64,000 nucleotides of DNA from Clostridiales bacterium (GTDB taxonomy: Bacteria; Bacillota; Dethiobacteria; Dethiobacterales; Dethiobacteraceae), in contig JAGXRM010000037.1 in NCBI GenBank assembly GCA_018335855.1, positions 62,001 to 126,000 of the forward strand. The letters are read 5' to 3'. The translations under genes were made by a program, and so were the position numbers. Positions 1 to 9,514 of the stretch are shown here, one piece after another. The notes under the pieces were generated by a model. It ran no database searches, had not been told where the DNA came from, and saw nothing but the letters and a program-made list of their open reading frames with translations. The first letter of the stretch is position 1, and each line of letters opens with the position of its first letter.

Positions 1-1582
1 TTTCCTTGTCGACCTTCCGGTACGGTGTTTCAATAAAGCCGTACTCGTTAATCCGGCCAAATGTACTCAGAGAGCCAATCAAGCCGATGTTGGGTCCTTC
101 CGGAGTTTCAATGGGGCACATTCTGCCGTAGTGAGAGTGGTGGACGTCCCGGACTTCAAATCCGGCCCGCTCACGGCTCAAACCACCAGGGCCCAGAGCA
201 CTTAGGCGCCTTTTATGTGTTAACTCAGCCAAAGGATTGGTCTGATCCATAAACTGTGACAGCTGACTGGAACCGAAAAATTCTTTAATTGCTGCAATGA
301 CAGGGCGGATATTAATCAGTGCCTGAGGCGTAATCGCTTCCACATCCTGGATTGTCATCCGCTCGCGTACTACCCTTTCCATCCGGGACAACCCAATACG
401 GAACTGGTTTTGCAACAGTTCACCTACGCTACGCAGACGACGGTTACCCAAATGGTCAATATCATCCGTATTACCGAGACCGTCCATCAGGTTTAAAAGG
501 TAGCCAATAGCAGCCACAATATCTTCTCTGGCAAGATGCTTTATGGACGGTTCTATTCTTTCATTGTTAATTACAGTAACTTCACGTTCACTGAGAGCCA
601 GCCGTACACGGGTAACTCCTTTTTCCTCAAAGCCCCGTGCTATATCCATGGTTACCATTTCACCGGCCCTTAGCAAAACGTTACCATCTGCGTCGGTGAC
701 GTTATCGGCCAGCTTACGGTTATTTACCCTGGTAGCGAAAGATAGCTTTTTATTAATCTTATAGCGGCCTACATGGGCAAAGTCGTACCGCTTCGGGTCA
801 AAAAAGAGCGACTCAAAGAGTGACCGCGCATTTTCCACGTTTAAAGGTTCGCCCGGCCGCAGCCTTTTATAAATTTCCAGTAACCCGGACTCAAACGTAT
901 CGGTATGATCCTTCTCCAATGTAGCCAGAATACGCGGATCATGGTCGTACAAACGAAGAATATCATTATTCGAGCCAAACCCGATAGCACGCAGAAGCAC
1001 CGTAGCCGGCACTTTCCGGGTACGGTCCACACGAACGTAGACAACGTCATTTACATCAGTTTCAAATTCAAGCCAGGCTCCGCGGTTCGGGATAATCGTA
1101 CCTTCAAAAAGATGCTTCCCGCTAAAATCAATCTGGCTTTTAAAATATACACCGGGGGAACGGACTAATTGGCTGACGATAACGCGCTCAGCACCGTTAA
1201 TGATAAATGTGCCGTTTTCCGTCATCAAAGGGAAGTCGCCCATAAAGACTTCCTGTTCCTTAACTTCTCCGGTCTCCTTATTGATCAGGCGAACCCTAAC
1301 CCTAAGTGGCACCGAATACGTGGCGTCCCGTTCCTTACATTCATCCACCGAATACTTCGGTTCACCGAGAGAATACCCGATAAACTCCAATACCAGGTTT
1401 CCTGTGAAGTCCTGAATGGGAGAAATTTCGTTAAACATCTCCTGCAGCCCATTCATTAAGAACCACTGATACGATGTTTGCTGTACCTCGATCAGATCCG
1501 GTAATTCCAGGACTTCGTCGATACGGGCATAGCTACGCCGCTTTCTCGTTCCAGCGTCTATGTCTTTGAACATATAAGCCAT
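1..1582 (-). CDS. rpoB: RNA polymerase beta subunit RpoB, N-terminal part (cut by window edge)
   Basis: This is the amino-terminal ~527 residues of the DNA-directed RNA polymerase beta subunit; the rest lies beyond base 1. The translation opens [20 protein letters not shown] and contains the lobe segments and, near the edge, the rifampicin-region signature [17 protein letters not shown]. Two in-frame ATGs are possible: 1582 (MAYMF...) directly behind AGGAGTGA, or 1573. I chose 1582, but its spacing is tight and 1573 cannot be excluded. It follows rplL on the same strand after a ~305-bp gap holding a terminator-like hairpin and a promoter, so it can be transcribed by readthrough and by its own promoter. 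No frameshift was seen. Confidence 0.96.
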   Translation of the reverse strand, partial: MAYMFKDIDAGTRKRRSYARIDEVLELPDLIEVQQTSYQWFLMNGLQEMFNEISPIQDFTGNLVLEFIGYSLGEPKYSVDECKERDATYSVPLRVRVRLINKETGEVKEQEVFMGDFPLMTENGTFIINGAERVIVSQLVRSPGVYFKSQIDFSGKHLFEGTIIPNRGAWLEFETDVNDVVYVRVDRTRKVPATVLLRAIGFGSNNDILRLYDHDPRILATLEKDHTDTFESGLLEIYKRLRPGEPLNVENARSLFESLFFDPKRYDFAHVGRYKINKKLSFATRVNNRKLADNVTDADGNVLLRAGEMVTMDIARGFEEKGVTRVRLALSEREVTVINNERIEPSIKHLAREDIVAAIGYLLNLMDGLGNTDDIDHLGNRRLRSVGELLQNQFRIGLSRMERVVRERMTIQDVEAITPQALINIRPVIAAIKEFFGSSQLSQFMDQTNPLAELTHKRRLSALGPGGLSRERAGFEVRDVHHSHYGRMCPIETPEGPNIGLIGSLSTFGRINEYGFIETPYRKVDKE

Positions 1583-1753
1583 TCACTCCTGTCCCTAGGT
1601 TTTACCCTTACAAGAATAATTAACAGTGCCTTCCTTACAATATTTATGTTTGCAATGTTTCTTTCCAAATAAAGTCACAACATTCTAGTCTTCCCTGTCT
1701 TTGACCAGGTATACATAAATATAGAAAAAAAAGGCATTGTTACGCAGTTTATA

Positions 1754-1782
1754 ATACTACCACAAGCAGTAATTTCTGTCAA
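1754..1782 (-). promoter_or_regulatory. Candidate sigma-A promoter for rpoB
   Basis: On the minus strand TTGACA (1777-1782) and TAGTAT (1754-1759) are separated by exactly 17 bp. The site lies between the rplL terminator hairpin and rpoB, so it would give rpoB(C) transcription independent of the ribosomal protein genes. The rest of the 1583-1887 gap is AT-rich and shows no gene. Confidence 0.55.
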
Positions 1783-1837
1783 GGAAACCAGATAATATTC
1801 TTACAAGGTGCAAAGTGATATAATTTCATACAGTAGG

Positions 1838-1867
1838 AAAAAGGCACTCGAAAACAGAGTGCCTTTT
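1838..1867 (-). terminator. Hairpin with T-run after rplL
   Basis: A 10-bp stem (AAAGGCACTC / GAGTGCCTTT, seven-base loop) is followed on the minus strand by a T-rich tract. It lies just past the rplL stop and before rpoB, the usual place for partial termination between rplJL and rpoBC. Confidence 0.7.
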
Positions 1868-1887
1868 AATCCTGCGAAAAACGTAAA

Positions 1888-2262
1888 CTACTTAATTTCG
1901 ACGCTGCCGCCAGCTTCGGTAAGCTTGGCTTTAAGGGCTTCCGCTTCGTCTTTGCTAACTTTTTCTTTAACAGCCTTTGGTGCAGTGTCCACAACCTCTT
2001 TGGCTTCTTTCAGGCCAAGGCCGGTAACTTCGCGGACAACTTTAATGACCTGGACTTTCTTTTCACCGGCAGCGGTAAGAATTACATCAAACTCAGTTTG
2101 CTCTTCAGCAACCGGAGCATCGGCTGCAGCGGGAGCAGCGGCCATGGCTACAGGAGCAGCAGCAGAAACACCAAATTCTTCTTCAAACGACTTAACCAAT
2201 TCAGACAGTTCAAGAACGGTCATACCTTTTACGATTTCCAAAACTTCAGCTACTTTAGACAT
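1888..2262 (-). CDS. rplL: 50S ribosomal protein L7/L12
   Basis: This 124-residue acidic protein is the ribosomal stalk component that recruits translation GTPases. The N-terminal dimerisation helix (about 1-32) is followed by an Ala/Pro-rich hinge (about 33-52) and the globular C-terminal domain with the conserved [12 protein letters not shown] segment. Length is normal for bacteria. It lies 89 bp downstream of rplJ, is preceded by an AAGGAGG-type site, and ends just before a terminator hairpin. Its expression is expected to be co-controlled with L10 through the rplJ leader. Confidence 0.98.
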   Translation of the reverse strand: MSKVAEVLEIVKGMTVLELSELVKSFEEEFGVSAAAPVAMAAAPAAADAPVAEEQTEFDVILTAAGEKKVQVIKVVREVTGLGLKEAKEVVDTAPKAVKEKVSKDEAEALKAKLTEAGGSVEIK

Positions 2263-2351
2263 TTAAAATTTCCTCCTTATTTATCGTACAATTATTTTTT
2301 AAATCTTACAGCTCTTTTTACGAAAACTTTCAGCCACCTTTAAGCAGGCTG

Positions 2352-2885
2352 TTAGGCGCTTTCCTTTTCGCGTTGCTCGCGGACTGCGTCCAGCGTGCCT
2401 ACGAATTTACGCAGTATCCCTTGGGTTACACCCGCGAAGCTAGTCATCGGTGATGCAAATGCGCCGGCAACCATGGCAAGAAGTACATCACGGGAGGGCA
2501 GATCTGCCAGTGCCTTAATTCTTGCGGGGTCGATGATGTTGCCTTCCAGCAAACCACCTTTAATCTCAAGCTTATCAAAATCCTTGGCAAACTTGGTCAG
2601 CACTTTGGCCGGAGCAACCGGATCCTCAAATCCGTAGGCAATGGCCGTCGGGCCTTCTAAGTAGACATCCAGTGCTTCCAGACCCAGTTCGTGGGCCGCA
2701 ATACTTGCCAGAGTATTTTTGACGACTACATATTTAACATTTTCAGCGCGCAGTGCCCGGCGAAGTGAAGTGATCTGGGCCACATTCAGTCCGCGGTAAT
2801 CCGTAACAATGGCGGCTTGGGCTTTTTGCAGATCATCCTTAACCTCTTTGACTACCTGCTGCTTTGCTTGCTTATTCGTGCTCAT
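2352..2885 (-). CDS. rplJ: 50S ribosomal protein L10
   Basis: This is the stalk base protein that anchors L7/L12 to 23S rRNA and acts as an autoregulator of its own mRNA leader. The protein of 177 residues begins MSTNKQAKQQVVKEV and carries the TDYRGLNVAQ segment typical of L10. The frame stays open for about 61 codons upstream of 2885, but that part overlaps the structured L10 leader and looks non-coding, and a GGAGGTGGAAGG site lies directly before the ATG at 2885. It is followed by rplL. Confidence 0.97.
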   Translation of the reverse strand: MSTNKQAKQQVVKEVKDDLQKAQAAIVTDYRGLNVAQITSLRRALRAENVKYVVVKNTLASIAAHELGLEALDVYLEGPTAIAYGFEDPVAPAKVLTKFAKDFDKLEIKGGLLEGNIIDPARIKALADLPSRDVLLAMVAGAFASPMTSFAGVTQGILRKFVGTLDAVREQREKESA

Positions 2886-2907
2886 CCTTCCACCTCCTTT
2901 TCTTACG

Positions 2908-3050
2908 TAAAAACAATGGCCTCCGCGCAGACACACGGAGGCCATCATTAAATAATCAGATGACATTCCGGCCTCGGCAGGCGACGTAGTCCTTAAGCCC
3001 TTTTGGGCACCTGCTGTCTGCGGTCCGAAAAAAGTATTTACTTTATGTGC
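2908..3050 (-). promoter_or_regulatory. Ribosomal protein L10 leader with attenuator-like hairpin
   Basis: The 209-bp space between rplA and rplJ holds a structured leader in the position of the Firmicutes L10 leader. Its most visible element is a GC-rich stem (2915-2925 pairing with 2936-2946, GGCCTCCG/CGGAGGCC) followed by a short T-run, 20-odd bases before the rplJ ribosome binding site. In this leader family L10 binding controls rplJL expression. The family assignment is from position and shape, not a covariance search. Confidence 0.7.
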
Positions 3051-3094
3051 ACGGGCGCATTGTATCATACGCGGTCGTTTTTTGCAAGTCTAAA

Positions 3095-3802
3095 CTACTT
3101 TACTTTGCCGAGAGTCGCAGCCTTCTGCGTGCTAATCCGGATTCCAGGCCCCATGGTGCTGGCTACCGTAATCGACCGCATATACTGGCCTTTGGCCGCT
3201 GCGGGCTTCACTTTAATCAGCGTTTCGATTATGGTATAAAAGTTCTCCAGAAGCTTCTCTACTTCAAAGGAGGCTTTACCAATGGGCACATGAATAATTC
3301 CGTTCTTATCCACGCGATACTCAACTTTACCGGCTTTAATTTCAGTGACGGCGCGGGCCACATCCATGGTTACCGTCCCGGTTTTCGGGTTTGGCATTAA
3401 GCCCTTAGGTCCAAGTACACGACCAAGCTTACCAACCATGCCCATCATATCCGGTGTTGCTACCGCTACATCGAAGCCGAACCAACCGCCCTCAATCTTG
3501 GCAACCAGGTCTTCTGCTCCGACAAACTCAGCTCCAGCCGCTTCTGCCTCTCTCTGCTTGTCACCTTTGGCAAACACTGCCACGGTAACTTGCTTTCCTG
3601 TTCCAGCAGGCAGAGACACCGCACCCCGCACCTGTTGGTCGGCATGCTTCGGGTTTACACCCAATTTAACTGCCAATTCGACAGTTCCGTCAAATTTCGT
3701 AGTTGCTGTCTTTTTAACCAGTTCTATCGCCTCTGTCGGGTCATAAAGCTGATTAGGGTCGATTAGTTTTTGTGCATCGACATATTTCTTACCGTGGGCC
3801 AT
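3095..3802 (-). CDS. rplA: 50S ribosomal protein L1
   Basis: Large-subunit protein of 235 residues forming the L1 stalk near the E site. The translation carries the family signature region around [19 protein letters not shown] (about 120-140). Length is normal. It lies 57 bp downstream of rplK and upstream of the L10 leader, the standard rplK-rplA-rplJ-rplL order. Confidence 0.98.
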   Translation of the reverse strand: MAHGKKYVDAQKLIDPNQLYDPTEAIELVKKTATTKFDGTVELAVKLGVNPKHADQQVRGAVSLPAGTGKQVTVAVFAKGDKQREAEAAGAEFVGAEDLVAKIEGGWFGFDVAVATPDMMGMVGKLGRVLGPKGLMPNPKTGTVTMDVARAVTEIKAGKVEYRVDKNGIIHVPIGKASFEVEKLLENFYTIIETLIKVKPAAAKGQYMRSITVASTMGPGIRISTQKAATLGKVK

Positions 3803-3859
3803 CTTTTAGTCCTCCTTGTGGTGTTTGCGAGGCTTACGCCTCTCCCACTATTTTTAAAA

Positions 3860-4285
3860 CTAGCTTTCAATCACTATTCCCATGCTGCGGGCAGTTCCTT
3901 CAACCATACGCATTGCGGCTTCCACATCGTTTGCATTAAGGTCTTCCATTTTAAGTTCAGCAATTTCACGAACCTTATCACGGGACAATGTAGCAACTTT
4001 CAGTTTGTTCGGGGTACCGGAAGCAGTTTCCAGTCCAGCCGCTTTTTTTAACAGTACTGCGGCGGGTGGGGTTTTGAGAATAAACGAAAATGAACGGTCA
4101 TCCATTATCGTAATAACAACCGGGATAATTAACCCGGTTTGCGGAGCAGTACGCTCATTGAACTCTTTGCAGAACGCCATAATATTCACACCATGCTGGC
4201 CGAGGGCAGGACCGACGGGGGGAGCTGGTGTGGCTTTACCTGCGGGAATCTGCAGTTTAACCATGCCAATTACTTTACGGGCCAT
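3860..4285 (-). CDS. rplK: 50S ribosomal protein L11
   Basis: A 141-residue protein of the GTPase-associated centre. The N-terminal [18 protein letters not shown] segment and the C-terminal rRNA-binding domain are intact. It lies 20 bp downstream of nusG with an AGGAGG site, consistent with cotranscription. Confidence 0.98.
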   Translation of the reverse strand: MARKVIGMVKLQIPAGKATPAPPVGPALGQHGVNIMAFCKEFNERTAPQTGLIIPVVITIMDDRSFSFILKTPPAAVLLKKAAGLETASGTPNKLKVATLSRDKVREIAELKMEDLNANDVEAAMRMVEGTARSMGIVIES

Positions 4286-4305
4286 AGATTACACCTCCTA
4301 TCTTG

Positions 4306-4830
4306 CTAGAGCTTTTCCACCTGGAAAAAGTCAAGTTCAACCGGAGTTTCCCGGCCAAACATGGAAACTAATACTTTGATTTTACGCCGATCAGCCAAAA
4401 TTTCCTCAATATTGCCGACAAAGTTGGCAAACGGACCTTCAATAACACGGACACTTTCGCCCGTGGTAAAATCAATTTTTGGCTTCGGATCATCCATACC
4501 CATTTGTTTAAGTATTTGATTGATTTCAGCCTGTGATAACGGAATCGGCTTTGATCCGGGGCCGACAAACCCTGTAACACCCGGGGTGTTGCGAACGACA
4601 TACCAGGAATCGTCTGCAATAATCATTTCAACCAGGACATAGCCGGGAAAAACCTTCTTCAAGGTAATCTTCTGCTTCCCGTTTTTCATTTCCATTTCTT
4701 TTTCCATAGGAACAAGAACACGGAAAATCTTGTCCTGCATCTCCATAGACTCAACGCGCTTTTCCAAGTTTGTCTTCACTTTGTTCTCGTAGCCTGCATA
4801 TGTGTGAACCACATACCAGTTTTTACTCAT
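4306..4830 (-). CDS. nusG: Transcription termination/antitermination factor NusG
   Basis: NusG binds RNA polymerase and modulates pausing and Rho function. The 174-residue protein begins MSKNWYVVHTYAGYENK (NGN domain, about 1-110) and ends in a KOW domain (GESVRVIEGPFANFVG). I placed the start at ATG 4830. An in-frame TTG two codons upstream (4836) has the better-spaced AGGGG site, so the true start may be there and add two residues. It lies between secE and rplK, the usual order. Confidence 0.96.
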   Translation of the reverse strand: MSKNWYVVHTYAGYENKVKTNLEKRVESMEMQDKIFRVLVPMEKEMEMKNGKQKITLKKVFPGYVLVEMIIADDSWYVVRNTPGVTGFVGPGSKPIPLSQAEINQILKQMGMDDPKPKIDFTTGESVRVIEGPFANFVGNIEEILADRRKIKVLVSMFGRETPVELDFFQVEKL

Positions 4831-4857
4831 AGGCAAAGGGCTAAGCCCCTACCCCCT

Positions 4858-5055
4858 TTACTTTTGGAGAATCAGTCGCAGCATCCCCGCAAAACCGGTA
4901 TCGAGGATCCAAAAGAATACACCAACAAAAAAGATGGCCGCCAGGACCACGGATGTAAAGACGGTCAATTCCCGTCGATTCGGCCAGTGTACCTTCTTTA
5001 ATTCCTGCCTGACATCCCTAAAATGTTTAGTCAGTGCCTTAACACCTGAACTCAT
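4858..5055 (-). CDS. secE: Preprotein translocase subunit SecE
   Basis: A short (65-residue) SecE of the single-membrane-span type. An amphipathic N-terminal helix with the conserved KKVHWPNRREL segment precedes one hydrophobic helix (about 31-55). It clamps SecY in the plasma membrane. It lies between rpmG and nusG on the same strand. Confidence 0.95.
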   Translation of the reverse strand: MSSGVKALTKHFRDVRQELKKVHWPNRRELTVFTSVVLAAIFFVGVFFWILDTGFAGMLRLILQK

Positions 5056-5113
5056 AGACTCACATCCCTTTATAGGGTTTTTGGGAAGGTAGCCTGCTCA
5101 CCAATGGATGAAT

Positions 5114-5263
5114 CTATTTCGTTTCCTTGTGAGCAGTATGCTTTTTGCAAAAGGGGCAATATTTATTTAATTCAATCCGGTCCGGAGTGGTCCGCTTATT
5201 CTTTGAGGTCATATAATTCCGCCTCTTACAATCGGCACAAGCCATGGTAATTTTAACACGCAT
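5114..5263 (-). CDS. rpmG: 50S ribosomal protein L33 (zinc-binding type)
   Basis: A 49-residue protein beginning [16 protein letters not shown], with two CxxC pairs (CADC and CPFC) that form the zinc ribbon of the Cys-containing L33 paralogue. The start at 5263 is preceded by GGGGTGTG. It lies upstream of secE, the usual Firmicutes position. Confidence 0.95.
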   Translation of the reverse strand: MRVKITMACADCKRRNYMTSKNKRTTPDRIELNKYCPFCKKHTAHKETK

Positions 5264-5372
5264 CGTTCACACCCCCTAATACAACGGTGATAAGCGCCTA
5301 TAGGATTTCACTTTTTCCAATTTACCATACTTTATAAGTCTTGTCAAACTGTTTCGGCCTTATACGAAGGGT

Positions 5373-5400
5373 GAAAAGCACCGCCATTAGGCGGTGCTTG
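5373..5400 (-). terminator. Intrinsic terminator after tuf
   Basis: An 8- to 9-bp GC-rich stem (AGCACCGCC / GGCGGTGCT, short ATTA loop) is followed by TTTTC on the minus strand, 13 bp past the tuf stop. Confidence 0.85.
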
Positions 5401-5412
5401 ACAGGTAGCAGG

Positions 5413-6615
5413 TTACTTAATAATCGAAGTTGCAACGCCGGCGCCCACAGTACGGCCGCCTTCACGAATCGCGAAACGCAGGCCTTCCTCGATGGCGATC
5501 GGTGTGATCAATTCAATCTTCATCTGCACGTTATCTCCAGGCATAATCATTTCCACGCCTTCCGGCAGGGTGATAACACCGGTAACGTCGGTGGTCCGCA
5601 GGTAGAACTGGGGACGATAGCCTTGGAAGAACGGGGTATGACGACCGCCTTCTTCTTTCTTCAGCACGTATACCTCTGCCATGAATGTGGTATGGGGCTT
5701 AATGCTGCCCGGCTTAGCCAGAACCTGACCACGCTCGATTTCTTCACGGTCCACACCACGAAGCAGTGCGCCGATGTTGTCGCCGGCTTCCGCGAAATCC
5801 ATGATCTTGCGGAACATTTCCACGCCAGTAACAACGGTCTTGCGGGGCTTCTCGGCAAAACCAACGATTTCCACTTCTTCCTGAATCTTAACGACACCGC
5901 GCTCTACACGACCGGTAGCCACAGTTCCGCGGCCGGTAATAGTGAACACGTCTTCGACGGGCATCAGGAAGGGCTTATCACGGTCACGCTCCGGTGTGGG
6001 TACATATTCGTCCACAGCATCCATCAGTTCCCAAATCACCTTGCAGTCCGGGCAATCCCGGGAGCCGCAACCATGTTCCAGCGCCTTTAAGGCAGAGCCG
6101 ACAACGACAGGCAAGTCATCACCGGGGAACTCATACTCGTTTAACAGATCACGGATTTCCATTTCTACCAGTTCAATCAGCTCGGGGTCATCAACCATGT
6201 CTGCTTTATTCATGAAGACAACAATGTGAGGCACGCCAACCTGACGGGCGAGCAGGATATGCTCACGGGTCTGAGGCATGGGGCCGTCAGCGGCGGACAC
6301 AACCAGAATCGCGCCGTCCATTTGAGCGGCACCGGTAATCATGTTCTTAACATAGTCAGCGTGGCCCGGGCAGTCAACGTGGGCATAGTGACGCTTTGCC
6401 GTCTCGTACTCCACGTGGGATGTGGAGATGGTGATACCGCGCTCCTTTTCTTCGGGAGCTTTGTCGATTTCGTCAAACGCAGTCTTTTTTGCGAATCCGG
6501 CTGTTGAGAGGCAGGATGTAATCGCTGCCGTCAGCGTTGTTTTACCGTGGTCGACGTGACCGATGGTGCCTACGTTAACGTGGGACTTTGTTCTTTCAAA
6601 CTTTTGCTTTGCCAT
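5413..6615 (-). CDS. tuf: Elongation factor Tu
   Basis: EF-Tu delivers aminoacyl-tRNA to the ribosome. The 400-residue protein has all G-domain motifs ([23 protein letters not shown]) and domains 2 and 3. Within the G domain (about 184-200) is a Cys-containing insertion, CGSRDCPDC, of the sort seen in some clostridial EF-Tu proteins and possibly metal-binding. A GGAGG site lies before the ATG. It is followed by a clear terminator and preceded by a 148-bp gap containing a 7-bp hairpin (6665-6683), beyond which the tRNA cluster begins. No fusA or rpsGL lies next to it. Confidence 0.98.
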   Translation of the reverse strand: MAKQKFERTKSHVNVGTIGHVDHGKTTLTAAITSCLSTAGFAKKTAFDEIDKAPEEKERGITISTSHVEYETAKRHYAHVDCPGHADYVKNMITGAAQMDGAILVVSAADGPMPQTREHILLARQVGVPHIVVFMNKADMVDDPELIELVEMEIRDLLNEYEFPGDDLPVVVGSALKALEHGCGSRDCPDCKVIWELMDAVDEYVPTPERDRDKPFLMPVEDVFTITGRGTVATGRVERGVVKIQEEVEIVGFAEKPRKTVVTGVEMFRKIMDFAEAGDNIGALLRGVDREEIERGQVLAKPGSIKPHTTFMAEVYVLKKEEGGRHTPFFQGYRPQFYLRTTDVTGVITLPEGVEMIMPGDNVQMKIELITPIAIEEGLRFAIREGGRTVGAGVATSIIK

Positions 6616-6763
6616 GTTAAAACCTCCAAAAAAGTAGATTTTTCAGACTGCTTTCAACAGCCCGGACAAACGAAAAGTTTGTCAATAAACAGAGTTTTAC
6701 TAATGTTTCTAAATAAAAAAATATACTTGAACATGTATGCCTGTCCAAGAATTATGTATAAGT

Positions 6764-6839
6764 TGGTGGCGGCGCAGGGATTTGAACCCCGGGCGCGGCG
6801 GGTATGAACCGCCTGCTCTACCAACTGAGCTACGCCGCC
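6764..6839 (-). tRNA. tRNA-Met (elongator, CAT anticodon)
   Basis: Cloverleaf read on the minus strand: acceptor GGCGGCG/CGCCGCC, D arm TAGCTCAGTTGGTAGAGC, anticodon loop TTCATAC (CAT), T loop GGTTCAAATCC and an encoded CCA. The paired first acceptor base distinguishes it from initiator tRNA. Confidence 0.93.
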
Positions 6840-6843
6840 ACGG

Positions 6844-6919
6844 TGGAGCTCACGACCGGGATTGAACCGGTGACCTCATCCTTACCAAGGATGTGCTCTA
6901 CCGACTGAGCTACGTGAGC
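6844..6919 (-). tRNA. tRNA-Thr (GGT anticodon)
   Basis: Complete minus-strand cloverleaf with acceptor GCTCACG/CGTGAGC, anticodon loop TTGGTAA (GGT), a canonical T arm and an encoded CCA. It lies four bases from the neighbouring tRNA-Met. Confidence 0.95.
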
Positions 6920-6935
6920 AAGGAATAAAAAATAA

Positions 6936-7011
6936 TGGTTGCGGGGGCAGGACTTGAACCTGCGGCCTCCGGGTTATGAGCCCGACGAGCTACCAACTGC
7001 TCCACCCCGCG
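6936..7011 (-). tRNA. Initiator tRNA-fMet (CAT anticodon)
   Basis: Begins CGCGGGG with the mismatched first acceptor pair and has the three GC pairs closing the anticodon loop (GGGCTCATAACCC) that mark initiator tRNAs; CCA is encoded. Confidence 0.95.
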
Positions 7012-7047
7012 ACAAAATAAACATCAACTACAAAATAAATAAAACTT

Positions 7048-7121
7048 TGGAGCGGGTGATGGGAATCGAACCCACGCAGCCAGCTTGGGAAGCTGGAGCT
7101 CTACCATTGAGCCACACCCGC
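7048..7121 (-). tRNA. tRNA-Gly (CCC anticodon)
   Basis: Acceptor GCGGGTG/CACCCGC, D arm TGGCTCAATGGTAGAGC, anticodon loop TTCCCAA (CCC), T loop GGTTCGATTCC and an encoded CCA. It reads GGG glycine codons. Confidence 0.93.
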
Positions 7122-7231
7122 GCATTCTTGTCGATTCAGCCTCTTGATTATACAACATCTCTAAATTCATGTCAACACACATAAAATGTCCAATTTTAGG
7201 CGATTTAACCCGCCTCAAACCGACAAAATGT

Positions 7232-7257
7232 AAGAGGAGAGCGAACGCTCTCCTCTT
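7232..7257 (-). terminator. Hairpin after sigH
   Basis: An 11-bp perfect stem (AAGAGGAGAGC and its complement, GAAC-type loop) sits 10 bp past the sigH stop. The following minus-strand tract is T-rich but interrupted, so termination may be partial and allow readthrough into the tRNA genes. Confidence 0.6.
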
Positions 7258-7267
7258 GGAAATATTA

Positions 7268-7927
7268 TTAGCTTTCACGTACTTCAAGGTATCTTTCCAG
7301 CTTTCGTTTTACCCTTTGCAGTGCATTGTCAATTGACTTTACGTGCCTCTTTAACTCCACCGCGATTTCCTGGTACGACTTTCCTTCCAGGTAGTACATC
7401 AGAACCTTCCATTCCAAGTCACTGAGGATTTCACCCATCTTAACCTCAATGTTATCATACTCTTCCCGGTTAATCATCAATTCTTCGGGATCAGTAATTT
7501 TGGCACCTGAAAGGATATCCAGTAACGTCCTGTCCGAATCTTCGTCATAAATCGGCTTATTTAGCGATACATAAGAATTAAGGGGGATATGCTTCTGTCT
7601 GGTGGCTGTCTTAATAGCTGTAATAATCTGCCGGGTAATACAAAGTTCGGCAAATGCCCGGAAGGAAGAAAGTTTGTCCTCTTTAAAATCGCGAATGGCC
7701 TTGTACAGCCCAATCATTCCCTCTTGAATGATATCTTCTCTGTCAGCACCGATGAGGAAATACGATCTGGCTTTGGCCTTTACAAAGTTACGGTACTTGT
7801 TTATCAAGTACTCCAACGCCACTTCACAGCCGTCTTTAGCCTGAAGAGCAACTTCTTCGTCACTTTGGACGTCGTAGTTTTCGTAGACCTTCACCAGACC
7901 ACGGATATCCTGGGCCGTAACACTCAC
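7268..7927 (-). CDS. sigH: RNA polymerase sporulation sigma factor SigH
   Basis: This sigma-70 family member directs early sporulation and stationary-phase transcription. The sequence matches Bacillus SigH closely through region 2 (ARSYFLIGADREDIIQEGMIGLY), the ITRQIITAIKTATRQKHIPLNSY linker region and region 4 (SYQEIAVELKRHVKSIDNALQRV). I chose the GTG at 7927 because GGAGG lies eight bases upstream; an ATG two codons earlier (7933) is too close to that site. It lies in the Firmicutes position between rlmB and the rpmG-secE block, here separated from them by tRNAs and tuf. Its presence implies an endospore-lineage host. Confidence 0.95.
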   Translation of the reverse strand: MSVTAQDIRGLVKVYENYDVQSDEEVALQAKDGCEVALEYLINKYRNFVKAKARSYFLIGADREDIIQEGMIGLYKAIRDFKEDKLSSFRAFAELCITRQIITAIKTATRQKHIPLNSYVSLNKPIYDEDSDRTLLDILSGAKITDPEELMINREEYDNIEVKMGEILSDLEWKVLMYYLEGKSYQEIAVELKRHVKSIDNALQRVKRKLERYLEVRES

Positions 7928-8074
7928 AAGCATCGCCTCCACGATTATATAATCGTTGCTCCGCAACCTGGAAACTTACATTGTTATTATAACGTAATGT
8001 TGTTGAAAGCGTCAAGCCTTTTGGACATACTCCTCGGTATTGTGACGTAGGCACAGCCTTTCCGGCTCTACAAT

Positions 8075-8812
8075 TTAAAACCCTTCGCGCTGCCGATACA
8101 CTTCATAAAGTAATAGTGCGCCAGCCACCGAAGCATTTAGCGAAGCCAACCGACCCTTCATGGGGAGCTTTACCAGATGGTCGCACTTCTCTTTGATGAG
8201 GCGGCTAAGTCCACTACCTTCTGCACCGATCACCAAAGCCACAGCTCCGCGGTAATCCCCAGCAGTGTAAAGATTATCGCCGTTCATGTCAGCTCCATAT
8301 ACCCAAATGCCAGCACTCTTACATTCTTCCAGGCAGCGGGCAAGGTTGACAACCCGGGCTACCGGCAGGTGCTCTGCTGCTCCGGCAGCAGTGCGCACAA
8401 CTGCTGGCGTCACCTGTACCGCCCTTCTCTCGGGAATCACCAATCCGTGACACCCTGCAGCATGGGCACTGCGCATTATTGCCCCCAGGTTATGAGGATC
8501 CTGTACATGATCAAGGATGAGCAGAAACGGCGCTTCTCCTTCTATGCCTTTTATTAAATCGGAAAAAGGCGTATAGCTAAACGGCTCTGTTTCTGCCAGT
8601 ACTCCCTGGTGATTACGGGTGGCCGCCAGTTTCTCCAGCGAACTTTTATCTAAAAACCGTACAGGGATATTCCCCTGCTTCGCAAGGGCCAGGATTTCTT
8701 CCACAGGCTTGCCGTGGGAGCCTTTCTGCAATAATAAACCGGTTATCGGTGTTCCGGCACGGAGCGCCTCCAATACAGGGCGCCGGCCTTCAATCGTTCG
8801 TTTTTCTTCCAT
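8075..8812 (-). CDS. rlmB: 23S rRNA (guanosine-2'-O)-methyltransferase RlmB
   Basis: SpoU/TrmH-type SPOUT methyltransferase of 245 residues. An N-terminal substrate-binding domain (IEGRRPVLEALRAG) is followed by the knotted SAM domain with motifs NLGAIMRSAHAAG, LVIGAEGSGLS and LPMKGRLASLNASVAGALL. It is expected to modify a guanosine in the 23S rRNA peptidyl-transferase region; paralogues with other targets exist. It sits in the cysS-mrnC-thyX-rlmB-sigH run with nine bases after thyX, and a GAGGTG site precedes the ATG. Confidence 0.93.
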   Translation of the reverse strand: MEEKRTIEGRRPVLEALRAGTPITGLLLQKGSHGKPVEEILALAKQGNIPVRFLDKSSLEKLAATRNHQGVLAETEPFSYTPFSDLIKGIEGEAPFLLILDHVQDPHNLGAIMRSAHAAGCHGLVIPERRAVQVTPAVVRTAAGAAEHLPVARVVNLARCLEECKSAGIWVYGADMNGDNLYTAGDYRGAVALVIGAEGSGLSRLIKEKCDHLVKLPMKGRLASLNASVAGALLLYEVYRQREGF

Positions 8813-8821
8813 TCAGGCACC

Positions 8822-9508
8822 TCACATCACGCGATATTTTTCCCTGACCTGAGCCATCTGGCCACAGGTCATTGCCCCCTCCGGACATGCGCCTTCGCTG
8901 ACGCAGGCCGGCCCGGCCAGGCTAAAGAGCGTCGGCGCCACTTTTTTTACTTCCTTATATATAGCTTCCGCTAATTCCCGTATTTCCCACTGCGCTCTTT
9001 CACAGCAGCGCAGCTGAAAAAAGTTGAGCAGGCTTCTGGCATTCATAGTAAAGACAAACTTGGTCTCACAGGCGTTGGGCAGAACATAGCGGGCATCTTC
9101 CTGATGGGCTACGGTCAGTAAAGCACGGTATGCTTCCCGGATTTTTTCCATTTGCTCCCGGTAGATACGACCGGCTTCCGGATCGGCGGCTATGGATGGC
9201 GGTACTATGTATTCAAAGTTATCTTCACACACGTAACGCTGTGATTTCTGCGAATACGAGGCAATACGATGGCGAACCATTTGATGTGACAACACACGAC
9301 TTACTCCCGCTACGGCAAAGGTAAAAGACACATGCTCAATGGGTGAGAGGTGCCCAAGCTCAATTAACTTGCCCAGAAAACCCTGTACCTTCTTGTCAGT
9401 CATCCCCTCGTACAGCATATCGGCATCGTCTGGGGAATAGCACAGCCGTGCTGCTGCAGCCACTACTTTTTCCGGTTCGGGAGTATAACTTAATAATGTC
9501 ACTTTCAC
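8822..9508 (-). CDS. thyX: Flavin-dependent thymidylate synthase ThyX
   Basis: Makes dTMP from dUMP using FAD, NADPH and methylenetetrahydrofolate. The 228-residue protein contains the ThyX motif [14 protein letters not shown] (RHRxxSxxxxSxR). The start is GTG at 9508 with GGAGG 11 bases upstream. Neighbours mrnC and rlmB lie within 10 bp on each side, so cotranscription is likely. Confidence 0.95.
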   Translation of the reverse strand: MKVTLLSYTPEPEKVVAAAARLCYSPDDADMLYEGMTDKKVQGFLGKLIELGHLSPIEHVSFTFAVAGVSRVLSHQMVRHRIASYSQKSQRYVCEDNFEYIVPPSIAADPEAGRIYREQMEKIREAYRALLTVAHQEDARYVLPNACETKFVFTMNARSLLNFFQLRCCERAQWEIRELAEAIYKEVKKVAPTLFSLAGPACVSEGACPEGAMTCGQMAQVREKYRVM

Positions 9509-9514
9509 TCTTTT

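Noticed and set aside
2886-3068. N-terminal extension of L10 in frame upstream of 2885
   Set aside because: The extension overlaps the structured L10 leader and has no L10 homology; the ribosome binding site supports the start at 2885.
5341-6090. Long plus-strand open frame opposite tuf
   Set aside because: It is the antisense of a highly conserved, GC-balanced EF-Tu gene, has no ribosome binding site and no recognisable protein features.
6664-6685. tuf promoter at TTGACA 6680-6685
   Set aside because: No acceptable -10 element lies 16-18 bp downstream, and the hexamer is part of a hairpin.
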